Source: Gigaspora margarita (taxonomy: Eukaryota > Glomeromycota > Glomeromycetes > Diversisporales > Gigasporaceae). Taken from it: DNA of 64,000 nt. The stretch is taken from assembly GCA_009809945.1 (NCBI GenBank), contig WTPW01000011.1:586335-650334 (forward strand), written 5' to 3'. The position numbers were made by a program, and so were the translations under genes. Below, piece by piece: positions 35,620 through 46,800 of this stretch (position 1 is its first letter; every line of letters starts with the position of its first letter). The notes beneath the pieces are model-generated. The model worked only from the letters and a program-made list of their open reading frames with translations, was not told the DNA's origin and did no database searches.

Positions 35620-37040
35620 AAAGTCACTATGTTAGTAGATGTTCTAATGTTAAAGAATTAGAAAAAAAGTGTACTGCACTTTTTATAACTCTCACCACAG
35701 AGCAAACCAATGAAGCTCAAGATTTAATCGAAGAAGCTTTTAGAAGCCAATATCTTGAAGATGAGCAGATTCCCTAAATTTTAAAATTTATAATAGAAAT
35801 AATAGAAAATATAACTTCTATATATAGTGAAGAATATATGAACGATATTGTTTACCTACCCTCATATATAAATATATCTAACAAACCTATATACTACAAA
35901 GACTTCCAGAAAACTCAAAAAGAAGAAGTAGTATATCTAAGTATTGACCTTCTGGATATCCAATTTTTTATAAATAATGGCCATAAATACAAAGGTTGTA
36001 AAAGTAAGCCAAAATTTTTCTCAAAGCCCAAAGAGAAAAGGTCCACTATATCTGAAGTTCCAGAGTCATGCTATGCTCTAGAAAGTTCAAAAAAAATCAA
36101 TACTGTTGACCAAGAACTTGAAGAAGACAAGATGAAAGATCGAGAAATAAAAACTACAATAGAAGAAATTTTAAATCAACAAAAAATGACAAATATAGAC
36201 TTTGACAATAGAAAACTAGAATAATACAAGAAGGAAACTCTAGTAATACTCAACCAAGTAACTTGTACAATATCAGTTGATACTTCTTGCAAGAATACTA
36301 TAAAAACTTCTTCAATTCTTGAAGATAATTCACTTGGTTCTGGAAAAAAAATAAACCTAAAGCCTTTTTTCTATGACACAGCAAATGAAATTGATGTTAA
36401 AAAGAATATATCTGAAGGATACCATACAGATTCAAAGAAATTGTTAAAAACTGAACTAAATAGAACAAGTACAATAGAAACAAACTTACAAATTACCAAA
36501 GCTACAATGTCAGACTTCAATATCAGAAGGCTGATAGTGATAAGAAAGTAGAAAGTGAAATTGATAGTTCCACTAAGAATGAATATAGTAAAATTGATAT
36601 TGGAAAAGATAACACTCTTGACATTAAATAGAATTTAAAATCCATTCCTAGAATAATCAGCAAAGATAATGTAAATCTAGAAAAGGATACTCAATCAACA
36701 AAAGAACTTGAAGGTAACACACCTATAGAAGAAGGATATCAAAAGTTTATTAAAAGAGAAAATAGAATTATAATTAATAATATTGGAAATAATATAGCTA
36801 TCTACCATCTAAGGAATGCAAACTTTGGGATTGAAGTAAAGTTGAAAGCATATGAGATGTTTGATAGTTTACAAAAACTTGATACAAACAAACTAGTAAC
36901 AGATAGATGGTATCCACAATATGAAATTACAACTAAAAGAAACAAAAGCTATAATCTAATTGTACAAGGATCATACTGTCAAGAAGAAATCAGTTTAGAA
37001 AAAGCCTACAAAAATTGAAAAAAGGGTTGAAATATTAAAA
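35600..37040 (+). pseudogene. Retrotransposon gag-like remnant with zinc-knuckle half
   Basis: Near 35604-35650 one frame reads YCRVKSHYVSRC, which has the last three ligands of a CCHC zinc knuckle with correct spacing. The frame then runs through LTTEQTNEAQDLIEEAF, a stop at 35776, and a 128-residue open segment (35838-36224) rich in Lys/Glu (EVPESCYALESSKKINTVDQELEED) with a CKSKPKFFSKPK basic patch. Later segments (about 36720-37010) are charged and could be a helical repeat region; I do not recognise them. Stops and shifts show it is dead. Integrase sequence follows in the same direction, so I treat both as one decayed LTR element lacking a visible reverse transcriptase. Confidence 0.45.
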
Positions 37041-37479
37041 AATGATGATTAACAAGTCTAAAGAAAAAGACCTAAATGAACTCAAGAAACAAGAAGAATA
37101 TGAAATCAAGTAATTATTGTATATCGAGTTAAATAAAAATTTATCTGTGGCTCATCAGGTTTAAGCAAACAATTAAACACTTATACAAGCTGAAATAACC
37201 AGAGAGATGTAAAATAGCTAACAAAGTTAATCTTTATAAATGCAGAAACTCCAAAAAAGACCAAAACCCAACTGATACAATTGCTACTATACCTAAAAAG
37301 TAACCCTCAAGAGTTAAACATGACAAATAGCATCCAAATTGAAGAAAATATATACTGCATGAACCTAAAAATAAGAAGAAACAATAGGTAAAAATGTTTC
37401 TTAAAAGAACAACCATATTTAAGATGATATTGCATAAAGATATCCAATATTTACCATGTACACAAATCTTTAATCCAGG

Positions 37480-38090
37480 TGAATATTATTAAAAAAGTTT
37501 GAAATCAAACATTTATTAACCACACCATATCACTCACAAACTAACAGGCTGGTAGAAAGATTCAACTATATGCTATGTGAATCTTTAGCTAAATTAATCT
37601 GCCAGGATAAAGAATAGGATACTTTAATAACATTAGTATTATATGCATATCAGATCTCTAAACAATCTACAATAAAGTTTACTTCGTTCTATCTTATATA
37701 TGGTAGAGAAGTAAAATTTCCTATTATTGTTGAAGACACTATAGTAATTGGAAATATGCATGACCAATTAACTACTATTAAAGAAGACCTATCCAAAGAG
37801 AAATCACTAAGGAAAATATTAGAAAGACACAAAAGAGACAAAAATTCTATTGGGATAGAAAACTTCAAAAAGTAGTTTGAATATTTCAGAAAGGAAATAA
37901 AGTTTTATTATTTAATGCTACTCAAATAGGATAATATACTGAAAAATTTTACCAAGATGAATTGGATCTTTTATTATATATACTTGCCTGTTACAAGATG
38001 TATACAAACTACAAACATTAGATAACCAAGTATTAGATGTACCACAAAATGCCTATTTACTTAAAAGGTATTATAACCACAATGGGTAAT
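37480..38090 (+). pseudogene. LTR-retrotransposon integrase remnant
   Basis: Integrase inserts retrotransposon cDNA into the host genome. From 37501 one frame reads EIKHLLTTPYHSQTN then RLVERFNYML, the conserved end of the integrase core around its catalytic glutamate (codon at 37555); the usual Asn-Gly reads Asn-Arg. It continues through LYAYQISKQSTIKFTSFYLIYGREVKFPI, the expected downstream signature, to a charged tail. Stops at 37615 and about 37873 and later shifts inactivate it. The two upstream catalytic aspartates are not visible. A 3' LTR follows about 300 bases on. Confidence 0.75.
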
Positions 38091-38392
38091 GTTTATAGAA
38101 TATCCCATTAGGATTACACAAGTGCATATGCATACTTGTACTAGTATGGTACTATAAATAGAGTGGTAATTATTACTGCCTGCCCTCTTCAACATATACA
38201 CTTGAACTTAATACTTGTTATTCACAGAGCTCATAATTAAGCAGGAAGAAATTGCCATGTGGAAAATTCTAGATCATATCACCTAACTAGGCCGATATGC
38301 ATATCAGTAATATTGATCTGTATGCCCATGTTTAAATACATCAAAACAAAACAACGACCTATTTTGACATGCTGATAGCCCTAGTGAAGGTT

Positions 38393-38930
38393 TGTTAAAA
38401 TGTATTAAATTAATTAATTAATTATTAGAAGCATTAAAAAACACAAATGTTAGTCTAGAATCAGTATAATACTTTCTCTGAATTATGTATAAAAGACCTT
38501 TATTTTTGCCTTACTATTATCTTTAGACCACATCTCCAAGAGACCACTCTCTCAAGAAACTTTGATCTTAAGACCACTTTGATCTCAAAGACATAGTTCT
38601 CATACATAGAGACTTTGCTCTCATACAAGAAACTTCGCTCTCTTAAGATTTAGTTTTCATTTCTATATAACTATTTCCTTATTTTCTTACCCATATCTTA
38701 TTATTTAATAAATATCAATCGTATTATATTGATCATTTTAAATCAATTAATACACAAGTATCAAATCAGTCATAATCAATTATTATATAAGATCGATTAC
38801 TGCCAATTTTAAAGTGTTTAATATAAACATTCTAATTCTTTTATATCTTTATATACATTTGATTCATTGCCTCTTCTAATAAAGCCTTATTAATCCTCTT
38901 TTAAGTTAATTGTAACAACAGTATAATATT
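38393..38930 (+). mobile_element. Probable 3' LTR of the 35.6-38 kb element
   Basis: TGTTAAAATG at 38393 to GTAACAACA at 38930 gives a TG..CA unit of 538 bases after a weak purine stretch (CTAGTGAAGG). It contains TATAAAAG (38488-38495) and AATAAAG (38878-38884), the expected order of promoter and polyadenylation signals, and short AGACCAC/CTCTCAAGAAACTTTG repeats between. No matching 5' LTR was found in the window. Confidence 0.6.
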
Positions 38931-39016
38931 CACTAAATCTCAAATTTATAACAAAAACTGAATAGGCTATTTATTACCTTAAATTATAAAGAGGAGTAAT
39001 TTAAGTATAACACTAT

Positions 39017-39797
39017 GATGAGATTATATATGAAAATCACTATAGGTGAAATATTGTGTGCTTCCATCTAAAAATTTTTTCTTACTAAGTTAATAATACA
39101 TGTTCACTAATTGAAAGTTGTAGAGCTCATCGAGATGCATCTAACAGTAGTTAGAACATCATCCAAATCAACCTAGTGAATAGTGAAATATCATTAAAAA
39201 ATGATTGGCTGACTATATAAAATCTCTATATAAACAATGTTTGTTTATATAGAGATTTTATATAGTCAGCCAATCATTTTTTGATGATATCTCGCTATCT
39301 ACTGGGCCATAGGGATGCACCAGTCCGGTCCGGTCCATCCTGGTCCTAGTAGACCATTATCATAGTAATTTCGGTCCTGGTCCTGGTCCATCCGCAGTCC
39401 CAAAACGGTCCTTAATGAATAAATCTTATTGGTTATAAATGACGTAATTACTTATTGTCAGATGTAAACCAACATCACATGATCTGTGTTACATCTGATC
39501 AAGCAATTTGATTGGGTGATATAAATATCACAGTTTGTTTACAAGGACTGGCCCAGGACCAGTCCCAAACTGGGACCAATAAGACTGTGAGACCGTTGAA
39601 AAGACCGGTCCTGGGACTAGTCTTTTTCAGAACTGGTGCATCCCTACTGGGCCAATTTGGATGTTCTAACTACCATTAGATGCATTTTGATGAGCTCTAC
39701 AACTTTCAATTAGTGGACATGTATCATTAACTTAGTAAGAAAAAATTTTAGATGGAAGCATGCCATATTTTGCCTATAGTAATTTTCATCTCACAAA
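39017..39797. repeat. Palindrome, right arm interrupted by a hAT MITE
   Basis: 39017-39236 and 39237-39797 are inverted copies meeting almost without a loop at 39236. The inner arms read GATTGGCTGACTATATAAAA; the outer parts include TCCATCTAAAAATTTTTTC and its complement. The right arm is split by 337 bases at 39310-39646. A third copy of the arm, unsplit, follows at 39853-40024. Confidence 0.9.
39310..39646. mobile_element. hAT-type MITE, 8-base TSD
   Basis: TAGGGATGCACCAGT at the left and ACTGGTGCATCCCTA at the right are inverted ends; CTGGGCCA duplicates at 39302-39309 and 39647-39654. The 8-base duplication and the YAGGG-TGCACC end are typical of hAT elements. The body is a GGTCCTGGTCC-rich repeat. 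The third palindrome copy, with CTGGGCTAATTTGG at about 39899-39912, shows the site without the insert. Confidence 0.92.
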
Positions 39798-39852
39798 ATA
39801 GCTTATGCTCTTCAAAATGTAAAAAATATTGATATGTAATCTGTGTCACAGG

Positions 39853-40024
39853 ATTTTATATAGTCAGTCAATTGTTTTTTAATGATATCTTGCTATCCAC
39901 TGGGCTAATTTGGGTGATCTAATCAATATTAGATGCATCTCAATGAGCTCTACAATTTTCAATTAGTGGACATGTATCTTAACTTAATAAAAAAAATTTT
40001 AGATAGAAGCATGCCACATTTTAT
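39853..40024. repeat. Third copy of the palindrome arm, uninterrupted
   Basis: Direct repeat of the right arm of 39017-39797 (TATATAGTCAGTCAATTG to ATAGAAGCATGCCACATTTT). It carries no hAT insertion. Confidence 0.85.
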
Positions 40025-40344
40025 CACTCTCCAGTTGACAGGTGAATTATCAATTAATATAAATATAAATTTTAATTTTTAGTTTGTATAAAACTTAATT
40101 TTTTATTAAGTATACTATGAATAAACAAAATTTGTTTAGTATAAAAATTGTACATATTCTAAAAATTTTAAAATTTTTAAAAAAATATTCATAAAATTAC
40201 TAAATATAATAATAATTTACTGTATTTAGAAATTTGTTAATTTTAAATTTAATAATTTAATTTTATATTTAATAATAATATTTAGTTTAAATTTTTTAAA
40301 AGTTTTTAAAAATTTGGAATTATATATAATTCATATGGGCCGAT

Positions 40345-40765
40345 TTGAGTAATTTATAAATAGTGCTTATTTTTTTAAACTTTAAAGCTAAATAACTTTT
40401 GATTTACTAGTCTGATTTAAATGATTTTATTACCAAAATTTTCATCTCTTTGATATGATTCTAACAAGTCCAAAATTATTAAAATTCAATTACAGAATCA
40501 CAAAAAAATGGGCTATCAAATAGATAGTGCACCTTTAGAATAGGACAATTGGTTGTTCTATACTATAGGTATGTCACCTATTTAATAGCACATTTTTTCA
40601 TGATTCTGTAATTGAATTTTAATGATTTTGGACTTGTTAGAATTGTTTCAAAGAAATGAACATTTTGGTAGTAAAATTATTTAAAACAAACTAGTAAATC
40701 AAAAGTTATTTAGCTTTAAAGTTTTAAAAAAATAAGCATTTTTTATAAATTACTCAAATTGATCT
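40345..40765. repeat. Palindrome, arms about 195 bases
   Basis: Arms include TAACTTTTGATTTACTAGT, GATTCTAACAAGTCCAAAAT and CAATTACAGAATCA, with their complements after a centre near 40550. The same words form the palindrome at 62990-63350, so the two belong to one family. Confidence 0.88.
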
Positions 40766-40769
40766 ATAT

Positions 40770-41567
40770 GTTATAAGTAAGTGTTCCAATTATCTCACCA
40801 ATTCTCTGATTATTTTGTAGTTAGGTTTCTTCAAGTATGAACTATATATTTATTAAGTTTTATAGTTTTTGTATTCCTCTATTAGTCTTTGTATTACGTT
40901 TTGTTCTAAATTATATATGATTTACTATTAAACCAATTTTAGGGTATTACACAGATTAGCCGATATATTATTATACTAAACTAATGTCACATAATAATTA
41001 TATTTAATAAAAAAATTTTTTAATATATAGTAATTATGATAACTAGTTTTTTAAAAATTACTAATTTTGTACAAGTATTATATTACACAAAGTTGTGTAA
41101 CCTTAATTAACTTAAGCATTACTGCATAGAATTTTACAAACTTTTTTTTATTTGAAAGCTTTAGATTTAAATAATATTTTATAAAATTTTTAGATTTATA
41201 TCTTGTTTATTTAGCTTAATCTAAATTTTTCAAAAGTGTTTATAATAATATAGTAGGCCACTATAGTCACATTATTAACTTCTTCTATATCATCTTCTAA
41301 CCCAACATTAGATTGATACTTTTAAAATTTTTGTATTTAATCAAGTATTAACTTTTTTGTATATAAAATTCAGATTTATTATGTAGATATTAACTTTGCT
41401 TTTAGGTTGGTTTTTGGTAAGTCTTTTTTTTATTAGTTTTAGAATATTAGTTTATATTACTAGTTTTACAATAAAATTTCTGTAACCTATCTGCTAGCCG
41501 ATAGGTCACATATATGTCATATAAATTTGGTAAAAACAGTCTGATATATGCTAGCTAATAGCTTACA
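40770..41567. other. AT-rich sequence, no gene seen
   Basis: No supported feature. It ends at the target-site duplication of the LINE fragment that follows. Confidence 0.5.
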
Positions 41568-42184
41568 GATATTTGGTGCCCCCAAAGCTACCTGACTCCC
41601 AACACAACAGCCTTACTCAACTAATCTACACCCACCCCTCATTCAACCCTACCCCAACCTTTTTATACCCCTATTTCTTGGACTCCACCTTGAAGGGCCT
41701 TATCCCTATCCCTCTAATCCAATTAGTACAATCCCCTAACATATCCTATAAACAGGCATCCCAAATAATTGTCAAATCCCTTCTCAAAGGACCCTGGACA
41801 TCTCTTATATAGGTCATATTTTTTTTTAGCAAATTAGTTAAAATTTAAACCAAGGTCCAAATTTAAAATTTGGTGAATTAGTATTAATTTAAATACTGGT
41901 CACATATTGAATTTTGGTGAAACATTTAAAATTTCGCATTGTTATATTTAATATTTTAGCGAATTTATCCTTTTTCGGGAGAATTACATTAGAAAAATAA
42001 AAACTTTAAAAATGATAAATAAATAAATAAATAAAGTAAAAAAAGCACGTTATTTTTTTATTTAAAAAAGATTTGTACACTACGTGTATTATTTATTTAT
42101 TGGGTTTAATTTTGGTCTATAATTTTATATTACGCGAATTTGCAAATCAATTAATTAGTACCCGTGTACATATATGTAGTGTTT

Positions 42185-42532
42185 NNNNNNNNNNNNNNNN
42201 NNNNNNNNNNNNNNNNNNNNNNNNNNNNNNNNNNNNNNNNNNNNNNNNNNNNNNNNNNNNNNNNNNNNNNNNNNNNNNNNNNNNNNNNNNNNNNNNNNNN
42301 NNNNNNNNNNNNNNNNNNNNNNNNNNNNNNNNNNNNNNNNNNNNNNNNNNNNNNNNNNNNNNNNNNNNNNNNNNNNNNNNNNNNNNNNNNNNNNNNNNNN
42401 NNNNNNNNNNNNNNNNNNNNNNNNNNNNNNNNNNNNNNNNNNNNNNNNNNNNNNNNNNNNNNNNNNNNNNNNNNNNNNNNNNNNNNNNNNNNNNNNNNNN
42501 NNNNNNNNNNNNNNNNNNNNNNNNNNNNNNNN
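42185..42532. other. Assembly gap, 348 N
   Basis: Run of N entering T-rich low complexity on the right (42533-42800). Frames crossing it are not real. Confidence 0.98.
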
Positions 42533-42899
42533 TTTTTTTTAAAATATTTTTTTTTTTATTTTATTAATTTTTTAAACGGTTTTTTTATTTATTTAATTTA
42601 TTTATTTATTTAAATTTTTTTTATAATTTTTTTTTCTATTTTTTTTTATTATTTTTTTTATTTATTTATTTAATTAAATTTACTTTAATTTTTTTTGTTT
42701 TTCTTATTTGTTATTTTATTTTTTTTTTATTATAATAATTTATTTTTTTATTATAATTTATTTAATTTGTTTTTTTAAAATTTTTTTAACATTTTTTTAT
42801 TTTTAATTAAAATAGCATTACGATGATTATCACCAGTACACAAGATAACAGATAAGTATTTTTTTTTTTTTTACCTATTTTTGATTTTTTTACTACCAT

Positions 42900-43362
42900 T
42901 ACTAACACTATCTTCTATAACAGTTTTTTCCTTCCTTTGTCGGCGTTGTTGCCGTTTATATCAGTATATCTTTTTCTCAGTCCTTCTTGTTCTCTATATC
43001 ATCCTTGTAGTCAGGCTCTGTTTCTGCTCCCTCCTTGTCCTCACCTTTCCCTGTTGCTGCATTCTGGTAATCTGTTTCATCTATTTCTATGTCCTCTTTT
43101 AATTTGTGCATTAGCCAAGATATTTAATGCCTCATTTTCTATTTCATTGTAGTTTTGGGTTCGTCTCTATCGTCTACTATTGCTCCGCTGTCTTGACTTG
43201 GACTAATATTATACTTAAACTCTTTGTAGATTTTTTAGTTCTAATTTTGGGTTCATCTCTATCGTCTACTATTGCTCTGCTGTCTTGACTTTGACTAATG
43301 TTATACTTAAACTCTTTGTAGATTTTTTTAGTTCTAATTGTTTTCTGCTCAGTGTCATCCAT
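42900..43362 (-). pseudogene. Charged repeat-containing protein fragment, decayed
   Basis: On the minus strand from 43362 the frame reads MDDTEQKTIRTKKIYKEF.. and contains the theme SQSQDSRAIVDDRDEPKIRT, which returns 92 bases on in a shifted frame (SPSQDSGAIVDDRDEPK). Further down another piece reads KEDIEIDETDYQNAATGKGE and KEGAETEPDYKDDIENKKD before stops. High charge and reading on one strand only suggest a real protein once encoded here. It is carried inside the 41789-44269 element, so it may be element cargo or a captured host fragment. Function unknown. Confidence 0.4.
43140..43345. repeat. 92-base tandem duplication
   Basis: GGGTTCGTCTCTATCGTCTA at about 43157 recurs as GGGTTCATCTCTATCGTCTA at about 43249, followed in both by ACTATTGCTC, TGTCTTGACTT and CTTAAACTCTTTGTAGATTT. 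About 95 percent similar by eye; the period is not a multiple of three. Confidence 0.85.
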
Positions 43363-43667
43363 TTCGGCGTTCTTTCATCGTCGCTGGTGTCGAGTCTCTT
43401 TTGTCGCTATTGCTGTTTATTCAAGTTCTTTCGTGCTGGGTATTTGTCTGAAGTTTTTCTGCCATTGGTGTTGTCCAGTCTTGGAGCGTACAGTTATGTA
43501 TTCATTTTTTTTTTACCTTTAGTATCGTGTTTATGCTATACTAATTCTTTTCAGGCTCAAGGTAGATGGCTATTGTGTCTTACATTACCAGATACACTCG
43601 TCGTTGGTGTCGAATTTGCTGAATTTGGGAGTCACACTATATCTAATGTTCATGGTTGGTATAGTGG

Positions 43668-43780
43668 TGTCTTTATGGCATTTGTGCAGTGATGTCTTTA
43701 TGGCGTTTATATAGTGTTTGTGTGGTGTCTTTATAGGTTTGTATGGTATTTCTAAGGCGTTTTTGTGATATTTTTTGTAA
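43668..43780 (+). repeat. GGTGTCTTTATGG short tandem repeat
   Basis: Four to five units of about 25 bases with GTGTCTTTATGGCGTTT and GTGTGGTGTCTTTATAGG variants, near the right end of the 41789-44269 element. Confidence 0.65.
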
Positions 43781-44849
43781 TATGTTTTGTAGTTTTTTTT
43801 TTTTTAATAAAAATATATTATATTTTTTTATTTTTGTGAAATTTATAATTNATTAATATTATGTATTTGTAATAAATTACATTATTAAAATATATGAATA
43901 TTTGAATATATTTTTTTAATATATAAAAATTTAGCTAGCATTTATTATTTAGGTGAGCATATAGTAATTTACTATTATTCGTTTTTTTGTTATTAATAAT
44001 TGCTTTTTTTAGAAATTTGTACAGAGCAGGGTTGCAGATTTGCGCAAATTTGCACAGATTTTTATTAATTACAGAATTATAGTTTTAAAAAATTTGCACT
44101 ATATTTATTTACCCGATGCTAGATGTTATAATATAGTTTTTAGCAAATTACTATAAAATTTATATGTAATAATCCAACTTTTAGCAAATTTACTTAATTT
44201 TAGGGGTAGCAAAAACGTCTAAATTCATGCAGATCAGTTATGACCTATATGAGAGATGTCCGGGGTCCTCTTCTCAAAATGTTTGAAGAGTCCTATGAGC
44301 AGATATGGAAACCATACTGCTCTGCATTTGCTCACTGGAAGAAAACCAACAATATTCGCCCTGAGAACAACAGGCCCAAACCAACACAACCACACCCTCC
44401 CCACAAAAATTGATATTCAAAAAAAATTTTACCTACAACTGTCTTTGCGGTCTCCCAGATCAACTTCACAATAACTACAATTCATGCCCACCAATAGGTC
44501 AGGCCCTTTACAAAATCAGCATCTGGTTCACTATGTGGATCAAATATAGTATTCCTACAAATTACATTTTGTCTATTCAAATCTAGGTGAGTCTTGACCA
44601 CTCTAGTAGGTTTAGGTCACAGATAAATTAGTTTGAGCTTTTATTCTTGCATGTAGTTTATATATATTTGTCATTGTACAATTTAAGTGGGTAACCACTT
44701 ATATAAATTATTCAATAAAGATACGAGCAAGGCCTCACCTTAAAAAAAAAAAAAAAAAAACAAAAAAAAGATATTTGGTGCCTATTGGTTGGAATGTATT
44801 AGCAATATTATGTGATATATATACAGAATATCTGCAGATTTTATCAGCT

Positions 44850-45510
44850 AGATTATATTGATATTAATTAATTAATATTTATATAATACTTAAAAATTTC
44901 TATATGATTTATGCTATGTATATATATATATATTTTGCATGAATATTTTAAAGTTTTTATAAATATTTGATACAAATACTTGGCTTATATATTAATTTCA
45001 TTAATATTATATAATACAAAATTTCTACACAATTTATGCCATGTATATATATAAATTTTGCAGAGATATTTTAAAGTTTCTAAGATCCTTGATACAAATA
45101 CTTGGATATTGACTAGCTTATATTGACATTAATTTTTATTAATATTTATATAATATTTACAAAATTTCTATGCAATTTACACTGCATATATACATGAATT
45201 TTGCATAGATATTTTAGATATTTGATACAAATACTTGGATATAAATTAGCTTATATTGATATTAATTTTATTAATATTTATATGATACAAAATTTCTATA
45301 CAATTTATACTATGTATATATATAAATATAAATTTTACATAGATATTTTAAAGTTTCCATAGATATTTAATACAAATACTTGGATATTGGCTAACTTATA
45401 TTTAAAGTACTTACAAAATTTTTATGTAATTTATAGCATATATATATATAAATTTCATATAGATATTTTAAAGTTTCTATAGATATTTGATACAAATATT
45501 AAATTCTACT
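44850..45510 (+). repeat. Tandem array, about 130-base unit, five copies
   Basis: Each unit has ATTAATTTTATTAATATTTAT, ACAAAATTTCTATACAATTT, a TATATATA run, TTTTGCATAGATATTTTAAAG and GATACAAATACTTGGATAT in the same order. Copies differ by substitutions and small indels, so the array is old. It starts just after the LINE target site. Confidence 0.85.
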
Positions 45511-45787
45511 TGAATTTCTACCAGATAGTATCACATTTTATTTTCTTATGTTTATAGATACTATTGTTTATAAAATATATGATAAAAGAATTTATTATAA
45601 CAAATTGATAATATTTTGCTCATATTACATGATCTATTAATTGAAAGCAAAATTTTTGGCATCACATGATTCATCACATTAAGTTGTATCACATAATACC
45701 AAAATTATGTGATTCTAATTGCTGGATTCTAAAATATCTTAATTTGAAATTTTATTAAAACAAATAGAAAATTTGAATACTTGTAAG

Positions 45788-46057
45788 CAGTGTTGTCACG
45801 GGACAGCTTTGGACAATGATTTGGACAATTTTGGACAATTAAATAAAGTAAAATTACTTAAAATTTTATTTAAATAATCTATTTTAATTTTAACTAGAAT
45901 GTGTTCAGCATCTAAAAAAATATATAGTCATATATTTTTTAGATAGATTTATTAAATATTGAAACCTGGACAAGCTTTGGACAATCTTGAACGTTTGGAC
46001 AATTTTGGACATGGACAAGCCAAAAAAGGCTGTGGACAGCCAAAGTGTACAACACTG
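45788..46057. mobile_element. hAT-type MITE, near-perfect 8-base TSD
   Basis: CAGTGTTGTC at the left and ACAACACTG at the right are inverted ends. The flanks CTTGTAAG (45780-45787) and CTAGTAAG (46058-46065) differ at one base. The interior repeats TTTGGACAATTTTGGACAA. A CAGTGTTGT end with an 8-base duplication is usual for hAT. Non-coding. Confidence 0.8.
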
Positions 46058-46059
46058 CT

Positions 46060-46800
46060 AGTAAGTATTCTGATGAATCATAATCTCTTGAAATCTTATG
46101 ATCATAATTGAATAAACCTTATACCATTTGATTCCTCTTATTAAGAGGAGTCAAATAATATCAAATCATTAAATTCTAACTACAGAATTACAAGATATGG
46201 GTGAGACAATACAAATTAAGCAAATTTTTATAATAAAATTTTTTTGAAACTTTGTACAAAAATAACTTAACAAAAATTTAATCAAATTTGATTAAAATTT
46301 TTTTAAATTAATTTTATAAATCTATAAAAATAATTATAAAAAAAATTTATCAAATTTGATCAAGTTTTTGTTAAATTATTTTGATTTAAACTTTTAAAAA
46401 AAGGTACTAAAAAAATTTGCTTGACTTCTATTGACTCACCCCTATATAATAATTTGTTATAGTATCTTCTTTATTATAATTTTATATTTTTTTACTCTTA
46501 AAACATGGATTTTTTGTAATCCTATGAACAAAATTGTGCATTTTTTATAATAAGAAGAATTGATTAGTATAAAAATTGCTTGGCTCTATCTACAAAAATA
46601 TAAAAATTTTAATTAAAAATTAAAAAAATATATTAAAAATTTGAATTGGTTTGAATATCTTGTGACCTAGTAATCAAAATTGGATGAAATTTGTACTATT
46701 CAATTCCTCTTGATAAGAGGATACTATGATAAAAGGATTCTAATAGTTCAAGTTTTATCTGACTCTAGTTACAGCATTACAAGATATCACAATTGTTACA
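46060..46800. repeat. Hairpin units related to 33.6-34.3 kb
   Basis: Two units, about 46060-46210 and 46650-46800, with ATCTCTTGAAATCTTATGATC, GATTCCTCTTATTAAGAGG and complements. Between them (46225-46420) lies another inverted pair built on CAAATTTGATTAAAATTTTT. Confidence 0.6.

Larger units (their letters stand above)
41789..44269. mobile_element. 2.48-kb Mutator-like element with 9-base TSD
   Basis: GGACCCTGGACATCTCTTAT at the left and ATGAGAGATGTCCGGGGTCC at the right are inverted ends of about 30 bases. CTTCTCAAA flanks both sides (41780-41788, 44270-44278), and the host LINE frame reads through the restored site. The interior has AT-rich sequence, a 348-base N gap, T-rich tracts, a decayed reverse-strand coding-like segment (42900-43362) and a short tandem repeat (43668-43780). 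No transposase visible, though it could lie in the gap. Confidence 0.85.
41582..44767 (+). mobile_element. 5'-truncated LINE tail with 14-base TSD and poly(A)
   Basis: AGATATTTGGTGCC occurs at 41568-41581 and 44768-44781. Between them, after removing the insertion at 41789-44269, lie about 700 bases ending in AATAAAG (about 44713), GAGCAAGGCCTCACC and a poly(A) run (44742-44760). The coding part is open from 41582 through the insertion site and continues in the same frame after it (LLKMFEESYEQIWKPYCSAF.. to a stop near 44412). An IWKP-C-WKK theme near the C-terminus resembles LINE ORF2 tails in such fungi, from memory. Truncated 5' end, TSD and poly(A) are the standard result of target-primed reverse transcription. 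Confidence 0.85.

Noticed and set aside
35838-36224. Independent 128-residue host gene
   Set aside because: The reading continues from a zinc-knuckle remnant upstream and past a stop downstream, followed by integrase; more likely part of a decayed retroelement.
42073-42613. Two long frames through the 348-base gap
   Set aside because: They are open only because N codons cannot be stops.
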